Shown here: piece by piece, positions 61,524 to 64,000 of the stretch
How the letters are laid out: the number at the start of each line of letters is the position of its first letter
Numbering within the stretch: the first letter of the stretch is position 1
Source of the DNA: Hydractinia symbiolongicarpus
Lineage: Eukaryota; Cnidaria; Hydrozoa; Anthoathecata; Hydractiniidae
Length of the DNA: 64,000 nucleotides
Assembly (NCBI RefSeq): GCF_029227915.1
Contig: NC_079878.1
Location: forward strand, 6,448,001-6,512,000
Direction of reading: 5' to 3'
Notes under the pieces: generated by a model
What the model saw: only the letters and a program-made list of their open reading frames with translations
What the model was told of the DNA's origin: nothing
Database searches by the model: none
Position numbers and translations under genes: made by a program

Positions 61524-63409
61524 ATGAAGATGGACCAGGTTAGTTTTGATTTGCTCTTTTGATACTTTTGTTATATTTATATTTTACATATTCTGTCCTC
61601 AGAATTAGCTCACAAACACGTCAGCAAAAAATTGCTGATCAGAGAATCTATTGCAACAGCAATCAGTCGGCAATAATTTGTCAACATGAAGAAGTTGTTC
61701 TTCAGCATTTCTAAATATTACATTTTAGAAAGTTGTACCATGTCAGTAGCCTTCATACTCTTCGGCAGATAATTGTAGGCGGGTGTAATAGCAAGGGGAG
61801 GGTTTATATTTTTGGAAAAGATTATAAACAGGGGGTGTTATAAATGAGACAAGGTGGATTTTTGCTAATTTCGAACAATTATCTCAAGTGGAAAATGTGT
61901 TTGCAATGGAATATTATACCCTTGCATTGCAATAATAATCAAATAAACATAACAGTTTCTTTGTGTTTGTTTTTAACAAACATTGATTAACACTGTTGTA
62001 TAGACATAAGTTTTATTGAAAGATGTTGTTCCATTTTATTTTACCTGCAGAAAGTGATATTTTCTTTCAAAATCCTTAAACGGGAGCATTGCTAATAAAC
62101 AGGCCCCCCTATTTATTAGCAACGGTATTTTGTTGTAATTTGAAAAAACCTGCTAAATGGGAGGGGTGTTAATTCGGCGATTCATTTGACGTCATAACAA
62201 TTTTTTTGGAGGTGAAAAGTTTCCGTATTTTAGGTAAAGAGAGTGCAGAGCTAGACACATTTTGGAGTTTTAAGAACAATGTTAGGAAGATTAGGCAAAG
62301 ATAATTTTTTGGAGCAAAATCTAAGCATCATTTACAGACAGATTTTTATTGTGGTTACCTTTTGTTAGCTAATTATTCTTTCATTTCCACATTTTTTAGC
62401 ATTCTTCCCCCTACGAACAAGAATTGTTTTCACCCTGCAAATTTTTAAAAATGGCGGATGTAGCACAAATGCTATTTGTCAATTAAGTAAAATGTCAATC
62501 ATCACTGTAATGCCAGTCTGAGAGACAGAAAGAGTTCAGATGAGCTAAGAAGCAGGCTAAGTCTCTGTAGAATTAAAGATGTTATCCAGATAAGAAGATT
62601 GAATTGGCTGGGGCACTTGGAAAGAATGGAGGAGGATAATTGGGTAAGAAAGTGTAGAGACTTGATAGTTCCTGGGGCAAAGCCCAGAGGCAGACCGAGA
62701 AAGACTTGGCAGGAGGTTATAAGAACAGACTTGATAGAGAGGAAGTTGAGTTTAGATCTAACACAGTCTAGATCAGATTGGAAGAGGGTCATTAATATAC
62801 CCCGTCCAACCCATGCTAGCATGGAAAACGGACGTTAAGCCGAGAATGATGATGATGATGATGATGATCACTATGGCAACAAAGCTAAACCGAATCGCCA
62901 AATAAATCGAAATAGGTGGTAATTTTTTTCAAAAACGCCCCCTCCCACTCCCCCTACAATTGGCTACCGAAGAGTAACTATATATCTCTGCTTTGTATTC
63001 ATAGATATAATAACATACTTCTGGTAAATAATGGACTGTTAAAAATTCTTTCACTTTTGCATCCGTATAGCGAAAAGAGACAAATGGAACTGTGAGTCAG
63101 GTTGATAATGAACAACAAAAATTATGTAGAAGAGAAGTCTATTAACATCGACAGAAAAGTATAAAAATTCATTCGCTGGAAAAATAAATAAAAATCAACT
63201 TACTTATGTTACTAACCAATACAATACAAAAACCAATGTGTAGTTCAGATATAAATTTTTTTGCAGAAATAAACTTAGGCATACAATATTCTTAATTTAC
63301 TTGCTGCTTTTCGAATATTTTAGACTGAAGAACCAATGCAAATTGAAGATGGTAATTATATGGAATTGCTAGGTTCAGAGGATAATGATGAGAGATATCA
63401 GGCAATTAG
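61524..63409 (+). CDS. Putative 5' exons of an unidentified gene (partial)
   Basis: The candidate first exon 61524-61538 encodes MKMDQ and ends at a GTTAGT donor in phase 0. A candidate second exon, 63324-63409, follows a TTTTAG acceptor and ends at GTGAAA in phase 2. It encodes an acidic stretch including TEEPMQIEDG and MELLGSEDNDERYQAI. The composition (E/D/Q-rich, no low-complexity repeat) and matching phases suggest real coding sequence continuing to the right of the window. I recognise no family. The intron would contain the RTE tail at 62518-62869. Both exons could be coincidence. Confidence 0.35.
62518..62869 (+). mobile_element. RTE-like retrotransposon 3' end with (GAT)n tail
   Basis: An open frame from 62518 to the stop at 62838 encodes the C-terminal tail of RTE-type ORF2: SSDELRSRLSLCRIKDVIQ, RRLNWLGHLERMEEDNW, then AKPRGRPRKTWQEVIRTDLI and RPTHASMENGR. 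The stop is followed at once by GCCGAGA and about eight GAT/ATG units, the 3' microsatellite such elements use in reverse transcription. The rest of the element is absent, so this is a typical severe 5' truncation. The family appears to be the same as at 47540-48632. Confidence 0.85.
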
Positions 63410-64000
63410 GTGAAATGTTTTTTTGATTTTATAATATAATCGTACCTGCATGGGGTAGATTTTAGTGTATTAAATTTGGCAACCACAAATTCTTGTTGAT
63501 TTGAAAGATTTCACTTATAAATAATGTGTATTTCACTATTATTGCAGTAACAACTGCATGCATGATATATAGGCATCTGCAGTCATTGACATCAAAAAAT
63601 TGTGTGTAAGCCCAAAGTTTTCTTTACCGATTTTTCAGACCTATGGAGAGGTCCAGCCATGTATATCCCAACAACTTTTAAAAGGCCCTTTTGTAAGGAA
63701 TATAGGGAAAAATTGTATGTAGGTGCACAATGCTTCTCTCCAGTTATCATTGCACGTAATTATAGTATTTACCATTTCTTCAACATCTGGTACAATATTT
63801 AAGTTCTGGCACATGCCCTATGATTTATTGTTTACTTAAAAAAATAAAAAAGGAAAAAGGTTTCTTTAACCCTTCAAGTAAGTCACTACTTTATGCTAAG
63901 GATGCACACTACCAATTTCTGCTTTATGCTAAAGATGTACAAAATAAGGATGTCTGAAGTCTGTACAATGCCTTAGAAAATTGGTAAGCAAACAGTTGCA

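Noticed and set aside
1-64000. CRISPR arrays, prokaryotic operons or integrated viral genes
   Set aside because: No regularly spaced identical direct repeats were seen. All recognised genes are intron-bearing animal genes, and the reverse transcriptases are LINE-type without protease, integrase or LTRs.

Overview
The window is animal nuclear DNA: AT-rich, with short exons bounded by GT..AG introns, conserved metazoan genes, a Pol III tRNA gene and many transposon relics. The gene complement and the kinds of RTE-type, L2/CR1-type and pogo-type relics suggest a cnidarian, perhaps a hydrozoan. That is an inference; nothing here fixes the species. All gene models below were spliced by hand, using reading-frame phase and splice consensus.

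Layout: (1) 2078-3789 (+), a TFAP4-like bHLH transcription factor in two coding exons, with an E2F-like promoter site upstream. (2) 3.8-7.5 kb, no host gene: a decayed pogo-type transposase, a short inverted-repeat element and a CAA microsatellite. (3) 21377-7512 (-), a 13-exon PDE9A-type cGMP phosphodiesterase with an unusually long C-terminal tail. (4) 21.4-24.6 kb, intergenic, with a 138-bp MITE. (5) 29649-24590 (-), PPP1R7/SDS22, nine exons. (6) 37380-30520 (-), a multi-pass membrane protein I cannot name, possibly related to 2-TM ion-channel pore modules. (7) 37.5-43.9 kb, a repeat-rich stretch with a THAP-domain relic, a LINE tail between inverted repeats, tRNA-Thr(CGT) and a pogo/Tigger-like MITE. 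(8) 52767-43894 (-), a GRASP55/65 Golgi protein whose first intron holds two retrotransposons. (9) 53157-58512 (+), RPL11 (uL5), head-to-head with GRASP and 389 bp from it. (10) 61.5-63.4 kb (+), possibly the first two exons of a gene running off the window, with SINE and RTE relics around it.

The genes are ordinary eukaryotic neighbours with separate roles (transcription, cGMP breakdown, PP1 regulation, Golgi stacking, ribosome); no operon-like system is evident. The most unusual material is lineage-specific: the basophilic-kinase-motif tail of the PDE9A homologue, the unplaced membrane protein, and several small repeat families each present two to four times within 64 kb. I did not find a convincing new multi-gene biological system.
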